This document shows positions 16,304-24,917 of a stretch of 64,000 nucleotides of DNA, piece after piece; the first letter of the stretch is position 1, and the number at the start of each line of letters is the position of its first letter. This DNA comes from Pedobacter ginsenosidimutans (GTDB lineage: Bacteria > Bacteroidota > Bacteroidia > Sphingobacteriales > Sphingobacteriaceae), in NCBI RefSeq assembly GCF_001442625.1, contig NZ_LMZQ01000005.1:124001-188000 (forward strand). The letters are read 5' to 3'. The notes below the pieces were generated by a model, which ran no database searches, had not been told where the DNA came from, and was given only the letters and a program-made list of their open reading frames with translations. A program made the translations under genes and the position numbers.

Positions 16304-16846
16304 ATGCAAACAGCAACATTTGGCGGAGGCTGCTTTTGGTGCACCGAAGCCGTTTTTCAGACGTTAAATGGAGTAAGCCAGGTTACATCAGGCTACATGG
16401 GGGGTGAATTAAAGCATCCCACCTACATGGAAATTTGTAACGGCGATACCGGACACGCAGAAGTAATTCGAATCTCATTCGATGAAAATGTTATTTCATT
16501 CAATGAGCTTTTATTGGTATTCTTTAAAACCCATAATCCAACAACTTTAAATAGGCAGGGTAATGATGTTGGCACGCAGTACCGCTCGGTGATTTTTTAC
16601 GAAAATGAAGATCAGCAGAGGCAGACGAATGAAATGATCGAAGATTTAACCCAACAACATATTTTCGATAAGCCTATTGCTACAGAAGTTTCTCCTATAG
16701 CCGAATTTTATGAAGCTGAAGATTATCATCAAAACTATTTTAGCAACAACCAGGGAAAGCCTTATTGCGCATTTGTGATACAGCCAAAACTGAATAAGTT
16801 TGCTACTGATTTTAAAGATAAAATTAAACCAGAGCTTTTGGAATAA
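16304..16846 (+). CDS. msrA: Peptide-methionine (S)-S-oxide reductase
   Basis: MsrA repairs oxidised methionine in proteins. The 180-residue protein opens with the active-site motif GGGCFWCTEAVF (catalytic Cys10) and carries GYMGG, the GDTGHAEVIRISFD region, NRQGNDVGTQYRS and DYHQNYF, all typical. It has no signal peptide, so it is cytosolic. Its stop codon is immediately followed, with no gap, by the stop of the convergent flavoprotein gene. Confidence 0.95.
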   Translation: MQTATFGGGCFWCTEAVFQTLNGVSQVTSGYMGGELKHPTYMEICNGDTGHAEVIRISFDENVISFNELLLVFFKTHNPTTLNRQGNDVGTQYRSVIFYENEDQQRQTNEMIEDLTQQHIFDKPIATEVSPIAEFYEAEDYHQNYFSNNQGKPYCAFVIQPKLNKFATDFKDKIKPELLE

Positions 16847-17929
16847 TTAAATTTCGAAAGTAAGTAAAGCATGTTGGCTTGCAGTATGAATATCTCTCCA
16901 AACCCTATTAATTTCTGATTCCTTTTTTGCAGCCTCCAAACCACAGTATGGGAATAAAGTAGCTGTGGATTTCCAACAGGCATGGGCTAATTTACGGCTG
17001 ATTGAACTCACCTTAATTAAGGTATCCTCATTAATTTCGCCATCACTCATTAACTGATTCCAGGATTCGCCGAACGTATGGTAGAATTTTGTGCGAAGGT
17101 TTAACACTTCTTCTTTACAGCGGTTAAGTTCACTGTTAAAAAACAAAATTTGTGCTTCACTATATCTCCCCGAGCGAGAGTAAAAAGATTGCTCTACCAG
17201 TTTAATAAAATGGTTAGTCATTCCTAAACTATTTACTGTTAACGTGGTTTCTGCGAGTTGCAAAAAGGGATAATCAAAGCCAGAATCTGCTACTTCAATA
17301 TGCTGGTTAATTTTAAAGGTCCTATTTTCGTGAACTTTCAAATCGCAAACTTCAAAAGCATGACTGCCTGTTGCAATTAAACCAAAGTAAGACCATCCGG
17401 GTAAAATATTTACTTCCTCTTTTTTAAGGATGAATGATTTTATTTCAGGTTCTCCGTTTTCGTCCAGAATGTCTTCACCATGTTCATTTTTAAGCGTACA
17501 GTTGGCTGTAAATATAGTGGCATGCAATGCGCCACTGGCATAATTCCATTTTCCATTTAACAGGTAGCCTGTTTGGGTTTTAATAGCCACCCCACCAACA
17601 GCACCACTCCCGGCAAAACAAACTTCACGATCGGCAAAAATCTCTGCAGCCAATTCTGGATTTAAAAACCCTGCAAACCAGCCTGCACCAGCACAAAGTG
17701 TAATGGTCCAGCCTAAACTCCCGTCAGCTTCAGCCAATTCTTCTTCCAATCTTAAAATTTCAGGGAGTTTTTTGTTCGGTCCGCCATAAATTTCGGGCAC
17801 AAAAAGCTTAAACCAGTTTTCCTGGTAGGCTAGCTCCAAAATTTCGGGATGAAGTTTACCCATTTCTTCAGAAATTGCTGCATAAGCTTTTACTTTTTCC
17901 TGCCAGGTGGTGGTTAATGTTTCTTGCAT
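16847..17929 (-). CDS. Acyl-CoA-dehydrogenase-like flavoprotein
   Basis: The 360-residue protein has the acyl-CoA dehydrogenase fold: helical N domain (ENWFKLFVPEIYGG), a middle domain with VCFAGSGAVGGVAIKT and GYLLNGKWNYASGA, and a helical C domain. It resembles the HpaH/HsaA group of flavin-dependent monooxygenases more than true acyl-CoA dehydrogenases, and no clear catalytic Glu is visible. The substrate is unknown. It starts 30 bases after the PnuT stop and so most likely belongs to the thiamin-controlled transcript. It ends back to back with msrA. Confidence 0.78.
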   Translation of the reverse strand: MQETLTTTWQEKVKAYAAISEEMGKLHPEILELAYQENWFKLFVPEIYGGPNKKLPEILRLEEELAEADGSLGWTITLCAGAGWFAGFLNPELAAEIFADREVCFAGSGAVGGVAIKTQTGYLLNGKWNYASGALHATIFTANCTLKNEHGEDILDENGEPEIKSFILKKEEVNILPGWSYFGLIATGSHAFEVCDLKVHENRTFKINQHIEVADSGFDYPFLQLAETTLTVNSLGMTNHFIKLVEQSFYSRSGRYSEAQILFFNSELNRCKEEVLNLRTKFYHTFGESWNQLMSDGEINEDTLIKVSSISRKLAHACWKSTATLFPYCGLEAAKKESEINRVWRDIHTASQHALLTFEI

Positions 17930-17959
17930 GATTATTTTTTGCTTTGCTTAGGAAGGAAA

Positions 17960-18580
17960 TTAAGCCAATTTGAGTCTGCTTTTGTTAATGATCTTCTTCC
18001 AGTCTAAAAATCCAAATATGGCTACAGTGAACAAAAACGTAGTTAAACAAGCCATAAGTGGAAGCTTTTTATGAAACAGCAACGGAATAGCCACAATATT
18101 CGAAATGTTCAGGAATATCCAGTTTTCTATTTTACGCTTGGCTAACAGCCACATACCTGCCCATGCTGTTGAAGATACAAAGGCATCAAAAACAGGCACA
18201 TCCGAATCGGTATAATGCCTCAACACAAGGTAAAGTACACCGAAACCAATTACAGAAATTAAAACAGCAATGGTTAATTCTTTATTGCTCGACCACGAAA
18301 CCTGGTTTTCTCCCTCCTGTTTTCTTTTTTTCCAGATTATCCATCCGTAAACGCTCATCACCAGATAATAAATGCTCAGCAAGGTTTCTGCATACAGCTT
18401 TACATTTAAGAGTAGAAACATCGATAACAGGATCGAAATTATTCCTGTTGGATAAAGCCAGATACTATTCTTCTTCGCCAATAAAACTTCAGATACTCCG
18501 AAACCCACAGCCAACCATTCGATTAATGAGGTGTGTAAAATCTGCTCCTGAAAAAGCTTAAACCAATCTTGAAAATTCAT
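17960..18580 (-). CDS. pnuT: PnuC-family transporter, probably thiamin transporter PnuT
   Basis: This is an inner-membrane facilitator of 206 residues with about seven hydrophobic segments. It carries family motifs YYLVMSVYGWIIWKKRK and SSTAWAGMWLLAKRKIENWI. PnuC relatives take up nicotinamide riboside, but those placed behind TPP riboswitches in Bacteroidota (PnuT) carry thiamin. Here a TPP riboswitch sits about 80 bases upstream on the same strand, which favours thiamin. Co-transcribed with the flavoprotein gene that follows. Confidence 0.85.
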   Translation of the reverse strand: MNFQDWFKLFQEQILHTSLIEWLAVGFGVSEVLLAKKNSIWLYPTGIISILLSMFLLLNVKLYAETLLSIYYLVMSVYGWIIWKKRKQEGENQVSWSSNKELTIAVLISVIGFGVLYLVLRHYTDSDVPVFDAFVSSTAWAGMWLLAKRKIENWIFLNISNIVAIPLLFHKKLPLMACLTTFLFTVAIFGFLDWKKIINKSRLKLA

Positions 18581-18658
18581 TTACAATAATTTGCCTTGCG
18601 GCCGGTAAAAATAATTAGATACCGTTTTCGGGGCGAAACAGTTTTGTAAATTTTAACC

Positions 18659-18832
18659 TCTTCCTACGGCGGCATTACCCGCATCAGGTTCATTAGAAGG
18701 TGTAGGGTTTGAGGTATAACGTGTAAGGTTAAACCCTATACCTTAAACCTTTTGGCTTAAAACCTCTAAATGGGTATAATCTCAGCAAATTGATGGCAAC
18801 AGAAATTGCAGAATCAAAAAGCACCCCTTTGA
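18659..18832 (-). promoter_or_regulatory. TPP (thiamin pyrophosphate) riboswitch with enlarged P3 arm
   Basis: Read on the minus strand, the aptamer landmarks appear in order: AAAGGGGTGC, a P2/P3 region with GCTGAGATTATACCC, then GAACCTGATGCGGGTAATGC and CGCCGTAGGAAG. Between TACCC and GAACCTGATG, where P3 normally closes with a small loop, about 80 extra bases are present. They contain a dispersed repeat that folds on itself. The pnuT start lies about 80 bases downstream. TPP binding should lower expression of pnuT and the flavoprotein gene. Confidence 0.9.
18699..18742 (-). repeat. Repeat hairpin inside riboswitch P3
   Basis: On the minus strand GGTATAGGGTTT can pair with AAACCCTACACC (11 of 12 pairs). 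The AAGGTTTAAGG/AACCCT wording matches the repeat-like text in ribF (55625-55663), around the helicase terminator (46836-46993) and before the LiaF-like gene stop (9243-9276). Confidence 0.65.
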
Positions 18833-18838
18833 GCAAGG

Positions 18839-18846
18839 CAAATATA
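18839..18846 (-). promoter_or_regulatory. -7 promoter element of the thiamin operon
   Basis: TATATTTG on the minus strand is a perfect TAnnTTTG ending about 7 bases before the first paired bases of the riboswitch, so transcription should begin right at the aptamer. Confidence 0.7.
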
Positions 18847-18962
18847 GGTTTAAAAATGAAATGTTTTAATTTTTATTCGACTTTGCCGTTCTAAGCGGTT
18901 CGTCATTCCCAGAGGTCAGTTTCTGATAAAAACATTGGAATTGAGAGGACCTCTTGCGATAA

Positions 18963-19000
18963 ATCGTCATTTCCTTTGGTTAAGCAAAGGAAATGACGAT
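18963..19000. repeat. Perfect 16-bp inverted repeat downstream of parC
   Basis: ATCGTCATTTCCTTTG and its reverse complement flank GTTAAG, 14 bases after the parC stop. It contains the GTCATT/AATGAC ends seen in other dispersed units. No T-run follows on the parC strand, so a terminator role is uncertain. Confidence 0.65.
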
Positions 19001-19013
19001 CGATTTTGGAAAT

Positions 19014-21914
19014 TTAAAATAATCCCAATTGCCCTTTATCGTCAATATCGATATCATCCGGATTGGTGATTTCGAAATCTATCTTTTTAACAGGTTTATC
19101 TTCAGCTTTATCTTCTACTTTGGTCTCTTCCTGTTTAACAGGCTTTGGTTTTTCAGCCACTGGCTTTTCTACCACAGCGGGTTTTTCTTTTACTTCAGGT
19201 TTTTCGACCTTAACAACAGGCTCTTCCTTACGTTCGAATTTTGGTTTGGGCTGCGCTACAACAGGTTTATCTATTACCTCTTCCGGCACTTCTGGTTCTG
19301 TTACTGTTTCCTCGTTCGCAATCGACTCTTCGTTTGTAACCGCTTCATCTAGTGCCTCTTCACCATCCTCTCCCTCGTCAATTGCTGCTACCTCAACCGC
19401 TTCAATTTCTACCTCAGGCTCTTCCAATACTACTTTTTGAACATCGTGCGCTGACAGTCGATTGCCATTTGCTTTTAGTCCTTTAACATCAATCAGTTCT
19501 GCTAAGGTTAAATCCAATGTTTCCGGAATTTGGGTTTTACCCTTCAAAACGTCAACAATAATTTTTGCTGCCGGATTCGAAGTAAGGAACAACAACTTCG
19601 ATTTCTGCTCCTCGCTAATGAAAATGGTTTTCCTACCATTAGCTTGCAGTTCGAATGCAAAACGTTTAATAAAATAATTCTGCGCTTTGCCTTCAAAATG
19701 GACTGCAGCAAAAATCCGCTCCGGATCAAATTTCTGAATTAAGATCAGTCCATCATCAAAGTGATTGCTGAGTTCGAAAGAACTTAATTCATAGTAACCA
19801 TCTTTATGAACCTGTAAAATACGATCATCGCCATCAAATTCACCCAGGTATTTTCCACGGCCATCCACATTTAGGCGTTTTAATAAATCATCATACCAGA
19901 TTTTCAGGCCCGATAAGGTAGAAACGCCTTTACTCTTCAGAATGATTTTTTTGACCGGATATTTCGAAATGATATTCCCCTGCGAACCACGGCCCTTAAT
20001 GGCCACTTCTGCAAAATCCTGATCGAACTGAAGTTTGCGCAATTTAGAATGCGGTTTCAGTGCAACGTTTATTACCTCAGCTTCGCCATTCGGGTTAGCG
20101 GTAAAATATAAAACCTTCGAACCTTTCGATCCTTTGGTTAAATCGTATTCCTTATCGCGTGTTACGCCAACTACGGCAAACCTTTTAATGTAAGATGTAC
20201 CGCTAGCGCCGTCTTTATAAACCATATTGTAAATGGTCCGTTCGTCGTTTTTCTTAAATACCTGTGCGTGTATGATATTTTTACCCACAAAGGTTTTTTC
20301 GGCAACTTTGGTGATGATACATTTACCATCCTCACGGAAAACAATTACCTCATCTATATCCGAACAATCGGCAACATGTATATCTTTCTTTAATCCTGAT
20401 CCTGTGCCAATAAAACCATCCTCTTTATTCATGTAAAGTTTCACATTCGCAAGTGCTACTTTCGAGGCTTCTACCCGATCGAACAAACGGATTTCGGTTT
20501 TACGTTCTCTTCCCTTTCCGTATTTATCCTTCAGTTTCTGGTACCAGGCAATGGCATAATCGGTAAGGTGTTTTAAGTGATTTTTAACCACCTTAATTTC
20601 ATCTTCCAGATTTTTCATCTGCTCATCTGCCTTTTTCACATCAAACCGGGTGATGCTACTCATTGGCTTATCAATCAGCTTCTTAAAATCCTCAGGTAAA
20701 ATTTCGCGGTAAAGCGATGGCTTAAAAGGATCAAATAAAATGTGTAATACTTCAACTACAGTTTCAAAATTGGTTGAATTTTCATATTCAGGATTTTTGT
20801 ACATCCCCTCCTGAATAAATATTTTAAGTAAAGAACTAAAGAAAATCTTCTCCTGCAACTCGTGCAAGCGGATTTCCAGTTCTCTTTTTAATAAATTTTT
20901 AGTGTGTTTTGTATTTTCAATCAGGATATCGTTTACACTCAAAAAAAGTGGCTTATCCCCTTGAATAATACAGGTATTTGGCGAGATCGACACCTCACAG
21001 GCCGTAAAGGCATACAGTGCATCAATGGTTACATCAGGCGAAATACCCGGTGCCAGGTGCACCACAATTTCTACATTGGCCGCCGTGTTATCCTCAATCT
21101 TTTTAATCTTGATTTTGCCTTTATCATTGGCCGATAAAATACTATCAATAACAGAACCCGTTGTGGTACTAAACGGAACTTCTGTAATCACCAAGGTCTT
21201 TTTATCCTTCTCAGTAATTTTCGCACGCACGCGGATTTTACCTCCACGCTGTCCTTCATTATAATTCGAGAAATCAGCCATACCGCCCGTAAAGAAATCG
21301 GGCAATATATTGGGGCGTACGCCTCTCAAGGCTTCTATCGAGGCATCCAGTAATTCGATAAAATTGTGCGGCATTACCTTGGTAGCCAAACCCACGGCAA
21401 TACCCTCAGCACCCTGCGCCAATAACAAAGGGAATTTAACTGGTAACGTTATTGGCTCATTATTACGCCCGTCATAACTTAACTGCCACTCGGTAGTATC
21501 AGGATTAAATACCACTTCGTTGGCAAATTTTGATAAACGTGCCTCGATATAACGTGGTGCCGCAGCACTATCTCCAGTAACCGGATCGCCCCAGTTACCC
21601 TGCATATCAATCAATAAATCTTTTTGACCGATCTGCACCATCGCATCGCCAATAGATGCATCACCATGCGGGTGATATTTCATGGTGTTACCGATTACGT
21701 TGGCAGCCTTATTAAAACGCCCATCATCCATCTCTTTAAGCGAGTGCATAATACGCCGTTGAACAGGCTTTAGTCCATCATTAATATGCGGTACTGCCCT
21801 ATCGAGAATTACATAAGACGCATAATCGAGAAACCAGTTTTCGTATAAACCGTTGATTGGGGTTATGGTATGTTTGTGCTCTTCGTTTACGTTTTGATCT
21901 AATTCTTCACTCAT
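19014..21914 (-). CDS. parC: DNA topoisomerase IV subunit A
   Basis: With ParE it forms topoisomerase IV, which unlinks daughter chromosomes by double-strand passage. The 966-residue protein has the winged-helix domain with YHPHGDASIGDAMV (quinolone-resistance region) and AAPRYIEARL with catalytic Tyr122, then a long C-terminal half with weak beta-pinwheel-like text. The last 130 residues are low-complexity, rich in Glu, Pro, Lys and Val, and end in DDIDIDDKGQLGLF. The lack of a clear GyrA box and the matching ParE at 34153 favour ParC over GyrA. The partner gene lies 12 kb away on the same strand rather than next to it. Confidence 0.9.
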   Translation of the reverse strand: MSEELDQNVNEEHKHTITPINGLYENWFLDYASYVILDRAVPHINDGLKPVQRRIMHSLKEMDDGRFNKAANVIGNTMKYHPHGDASIGDAMVQIGQKDLLIDMQGNWGDPVTGDSAAAPRYIEARLSKFANEVVFNPDTTEWQLSYDGRNNEPITLPVKFPLLLAQGAEGIAVGLATKVMPHNFIELLDASIEALRGVRPNILPDFFTGGMADFSNYNEGQRGGKIRVRAKITEKDKKTLVITEVPFSTTTGSVIDSILSANDKGKIKIKKIEDNTAANVEIVVHLAPGISPDVTIDALYAFTACEVSISPNTCIIQGDKPLFLSVNDILIENTKHTKNLLKRELEIRLHELQEKIFFSSLLKIFIQEGMYKNPEYENSTNFETVVEVLHILFDPFKPSLYREILPEDFKKLIDKPMSSITRFDVKKADEQMKNLEDEIKVVKNHLKHLTDYAIAWYQKLKDKYGKGRERKTEIRLFDRVEASKVALANVKLYMNKEDGFIGTGSGLKKDIHVADCSDIDEVIVFREDGKCIITKVAEKTFVGKNIIHAQVFKKNDERTIYNMVYKDGASGTSYIKRFAVVGVTRDKEYDLTKGSKGSKVLYFTANPNGEAEVINVALKPHSKLRKLQFDQDFAEVAIKGRGSQGNIISKYPVKKIILKSKGVSTLSGLKIWYDDLLKRLNVDGRGKYLGEFDGDDRILQVHKDGYYELSSFELSNHFDDGLILIQKFDPERIFAAVHFEGKAQNYFIKRFAFELQANGRKTIFISEEQKSKLLFLTSNPAAKIIVDVLKGKTQIPETLDLTLAELIDVKGLKANGNRLSAHDVQKVVLEEPEVEIEAVEVAAIDEGEDGEEALDEAVTNEESIANEETVTEPEVPEEVIDKPVVAQPKPKFERKEEPVVKVEKPEVKEKPAVVEKPVAEKPKPVKQEETKVEDKAEDKPVKKIDFEITNPDDIDIDDKGQLGLF

Positions 21915-22655
21915 TTATTTAAAAAAATTGGCAGCCGTAAATATAATAAAAATGATTTCATAGAATGAAGAGAGGTTATTCACATTTCGAGATGGAAAAT
22001 TTGTTAAAAAACAAGGGCAAGCTGCGTTTTGCTTAACTCTTGCCGTCATTCCCGCGCAGGCGGGAAACACGCAGTGCTCAGCGAAGCTAATCTTAATGCC
22101 TGGATATTATAAAATGATTTCTCATCCTATCGGCTGGTGTCTCACCTGCCGAAATCTAAATTTGTTTGTCTTGATTTGGAAAGCAGGGTTCGGTAGGTTT
22201 TGTTTAATGTTTCCTCCGGCTTTCCGATTCGATCTTTTTTGCACTCCTGCCCGCCGCTCATGGCAGCAAAAAGGATCTTCCCTTCAATCCGGTTTATCAA
22301 AATTGTTTTGTGCTGCTATTGAGGGCTGCAGGGTGCATAGAACCACCCCTAGACGCTATTTGAATAAGTAAAAATAAAAAACAATTACAGGGTCAGCCAA
22401 GCTCATACTCCCTTAAATGTCTTATATGGCAAGAAAAAGATCCTTCACTGCGTTTAGGATGAAAGATTTAATAGAAAAGTCATCATCTCGATCCGATAGC
22501 TATCGGATGTAGCGCGGCGAAATGGAGAGATCTATATAGACAGATTTAGCTTCGCTGAGCCTTCGGGTTCTCGACTGCGTTGCACCCGATAGCTATCGGG
22601 TCCGCTCGAAATGACGATTCGCATGAGGGTACTCATCTCCCGAAAAAATATTGCA
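21915..22655. other. Gene-free interval of about 740 bases with several dispersed repeats
   Basis: No convincing gene. It holds GTCATTCCCGCGCAGGCGGG (22044-22063; inverted relative at about 24792-24811), the 18-bp palindrome ATCCGATAGCTATCGGAT (22491-22508), and a TTCTCGACTGCG element interrupted by a palindrome (22568-22618). An open frame of 91 codons at 22096 lies across this repeat-rich DNA and shows no protein-like features. Confidence 0.7.
22568..22618. repeat. Dispersed repeat with a nested 16-bp palindrome
   Basis: The outer parts match the repeat at 5713-5747 base for base (TTCTCGACTGCGTTGCAC and TCCGCTCGAAATGACGA). Between them sits CCCGATAGCTATCGGG, absent from the other copy. Confidence 0.75.
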
Positions 22656-24341
22656 CTATTCAACTCCCAACAACACACCCGAAACATTCCATGCACTTGA
22701 GCTCGAACCTTCGGGCTTACCCATCGGGATGGTTACTTTGATGGTATGTGCACCGGCTTTTAAATCGCCTAAACTGATCCATTCGGGATTGGTAACCGTG
22801 CCTGGACACCAGTTAGAACGGCTTAAATCTGATGAAGAAAGGCCAGTTTCGAAATTTCCAGAGGCGGGATTCGATAAACGATACGAACCACAGTCCTGTC
22901 GCCATGGTGTAAAAGCGAATGTTTCTTTTTCATCCAGCCAGATGGTATTTTTTCTAGGCACAAACTCATCGCCATTTCCCCAGCCGCCGTGACCGGTGGT
23001 GATATAGCGCAATTTAGCATCTTTTAGGTCTTTTGCTAAAGTAAAAGAAACTTCCAAACCTTTATCGCTGCTAAACATGGTTGCATATTCTTGTCCAGCC
23101 ATTTCCATTACATTGGTCGAGTTAAACAAAGGCAAAATCACCTCTTTGCGCTCTTTTTCCCTTCCGCCATTATGCAGTGTAATATTTAAAGAAACTTTAT
23201 GGCCACCCTTATCATAGTTGCCAATAAAAACGGCTACCCAAACTTCTTTGCCATTTACCAGCGGAAATAATTCTGAAACATCCTGCCTGTAATAAACTTT
23301 TTCAGCCCAATTTTTATCCTTTAGTTTTAAAGTATTGTATTTACCCACACCAAAAGGGGTAAAAAATCGCATTAACTCTATAACGGGATTATAATTTGCC
23401 GTAGCTACCACACCCTGGTATTTTTTTCCGTTTCCGTTATCATAAACAGGCAAATCTTTAAGTGAATTTTTAAGTGCATCCATTAAACTGATCTGTTTAT
23501 CGGTTGGGATGATAAATACCGATCCTGTTCTGTCGTAGGCATCACCATTCGATTGTTCGGTTAAATCGACAAAAACATTGGGATTGGACTGAAAATCAGG
23601 AAATTTAACTTTTCTCGCAATTACTGTTCCACCCGCAAAACGGAATACAGAATCGTTAGATTGTGGTTTATCTATAAAATTAATCGTTTCGTTATTGAAT
23701 ACATTTAAGGTCGTAAACCTGCTTTTCCAGAGTAAATCTTTATAAGTTAAGCCATCGGTCAGCTTAGTGCTAATTTTAGCTAAATCAATCGGTTTCCATT
23801 TTTTAACTTCTTCAATTTTTGTAGCGGTTACAAAACTATTGCCGTTGCGTACCTGCTCCAAAACCAAACCGAGGTTCTGGCCCAAACTGGTTGGTGCAGC
23901 TTTAATACCTGCTTCTGTAGTGTACCATAAATCTATTGTATTGGAGTTAACAACAGTGGTGGCCTTTTTACAGGTATAACCCAAAATCATCTTGGTTTCG
24001 TTGCTCAACTCAAAAGTTTGCTTGGCAATTGCAAGACTATCGGCAGTTGCAATCTGCTTATCCGTACCTAAATCGGCAACCTGAAACAAAATCTGTGCTG
24101 GTTTGGTAGCAATGCTCTGTTCATAAGGATATTTTGCTTTATGATCAAGAATAGCGGCATTACTGATTAAATTCTGATTTGTTGAAACAATTACCTCAGT
24201 TGGATTACGGTCTTCCTTGGGTTTTCCATCAGCGGAGCGGAAGTAAGTTATCTTATAAACAACATTACTTTTGAGTACGCCCTGGGCTTGCAGGTTAAAA
24301 GAAATAAAAATGGAGAAAATAAGGATGTAGAGGTGTTTCAT
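22656..24341 (-). CDS. Secreted peptide-N-glycosidase F homologue with N-terminal extra domain
   Basis: PNGase F removes N-linked glycans from glycoproteins by cutting the Asn-GlcNAc amide bond. The 561-residue protein starts with a signal peptide (LYILIFSIFISFNLQAQ). Residues about 25-200 form an extra domain with GYTCKKATT and DLWYTTEAGIKA, which resembles GLPGLI-family proteins. The catalytic two-domain PNGase F region follows, with GHGGWGNGDEFVPRKNTIWL, FAFTPWRQDCGSYR, LSSSDLSRSNWCPGTVTNP and SSAWNVSGVLLG near the end. The layout and length fit the PNGase F-II type from Elizabethkingia, which has an N-terminal bowl-like domain. I chose the ATG behind a full -7 element; the frame is open 9 codons further up. 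Confidence 0.88.
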   Translation of the reverse strand: MKHLYILIFSIFISFNLQAQGVLKSNVVYKITYFRSADGKPKEDRNPTEVIVSTNQNLISNAAILDHKAKYPYEQSIATKPAQILFQVADLGTDKQIATADSLAIAKQTFELSNETKMILGYTCKKATTVVNSNTIDLWYTTEAGIKAAPTSLGQNLGLVLEQVRNGNSFVTATKIEEVKKWKPIDLAKISTKLTDGLTYKDLLWKSRFTTLNVFNNETINFIDKPQSNDSVFRFAGGTVIARKVKFPDFQSNPNVFVDLTEQSNGDAYDRTGSVFIIPTDKQISLMDALKNSLKDLPVYDNGNGKKYQGVVATANYNPVIELMRFFTPFGVGKYNTLKLKDKNWAEKVYYRQDVSELFPLVNGKEVWVAVFIGNYDKGGHKVSLNITLHNGGREKERKEVILPLFNSTNVMEMAGQEYATMFSSDKGLEVSFTLAKDLKDAKLRYITTGHGGWGNGDEFVPRKNTIWLDEKETFAFTPWRQDCGSYRLSNPASGNFETGLSSSDLSRSNWCPGTVTNPEWISLGDLKAGAHTIKVTIPMGKPEGSSSSAWNVSGVLLGVE

Positions 24342-24355
24342 TGTGGTTAAAAGAC

Positions 24356-24363
24356 CAAATATA
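24356..24363 (-). promoter_or_regulatory. -7 promoter element of the PNGase F gene
   Basis: TATATTTG on the minus strand lies 14 bases before the chosen ATG and would exclude the longer open frame, whose first ATG lies upstream of it. Confidence 0.55.
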
Positions 24364-24917
24364 ATCAATACTTATTAACTTGAGTTAGTTTAGTAATTGG
24401 GATAGTTGGAAGAAGAAACCCCTATCCCCCTATCGGCACCTTTCCCTGAAGGGAAAGGACTAAAAATAAAAATATTGCTATTACTTTTCCCCGCCATACT
24501 ATCTACACATGCTATCCGGCATAGCAGATTTTCTTAGGAAAAAGCACGAAAAGCTGTGCAAACACCTTCATACTCCACAGCACAAGGCAGAATCAAGCAG
24601 GTGCGTTAGGGATGAGTGAAACGGAGAGCCTAGATACTGCCACAATTAAGATTTTCGCAGATTTTTACAAGAAAAGGTGCAAGCCTTGATTTTTGGCTAC
24701 CTTTTTATCAAGAAAAAGGGAGGAGCCTCTTCGGCGGCGGTGAGCCGAGGCAAGCCCGAGCCTGGGACAAGAAATAGCAAGCGCTTTAAGGTTCCCGCCT
24801 GCGCGGGAAGGACGACCGTATTATAACCACCACCTAACCTCTTGTACACCCTCATCAAACGAATACCTGCACGCATCAATTGGCACTGCAAATTATTGAT
24901 TACCAATTGAAAATTAC
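24364..24917. other. Gene-free interval of about 550 bases
   Basis: No gene was found. Apart from the repeats listed separately at 24700 and 24792, it includes a purine-pyrimidine hairpin CCTTTCCCT/AGGGAAAGG near 24440. An open frame of 69 codons at 24697 crosses the repeats and was rejected. Confidence 0.6.
24700..24754. repeat. Dispersed repeat (copy 2, inverted relative to 8180)
   Basis: Its reverse complement begins CTTGCCTCGGCTCACCGCCG, followed by CCGAAGAGGCTCC and a CTTTTT/AAAAAG hairpin, matching the copy at 8180 with several changes. Confidence 0.6.

Noticed and set aside
17960..18580. Nicotinamide riboside transporter PnuC
   Set aside because: The family is right, but the TPP riboswitch directly upstream makes the thiamin transporter PnuT the better call.
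18963..19000. Rho-independent terminator of parC
   Set aside because: The hairpin is perfect, but no T-run follows on the minus strand; kept only as an inverted repeat.
22096..22371. 91-codon plus-strand open frame downstream of parC
   Set aside because: The composition is Cys/Arg/Trp-rich and unlike the neighbours, in repeat-filled intergenic DNA with no ribosome-binding site or family resemblance.
24697..24906. 69-codon minus-strand open frame between the PNGase F gene and cdd
   Set aside because: It reads across the inverted repeat copy and shows no conserved features.
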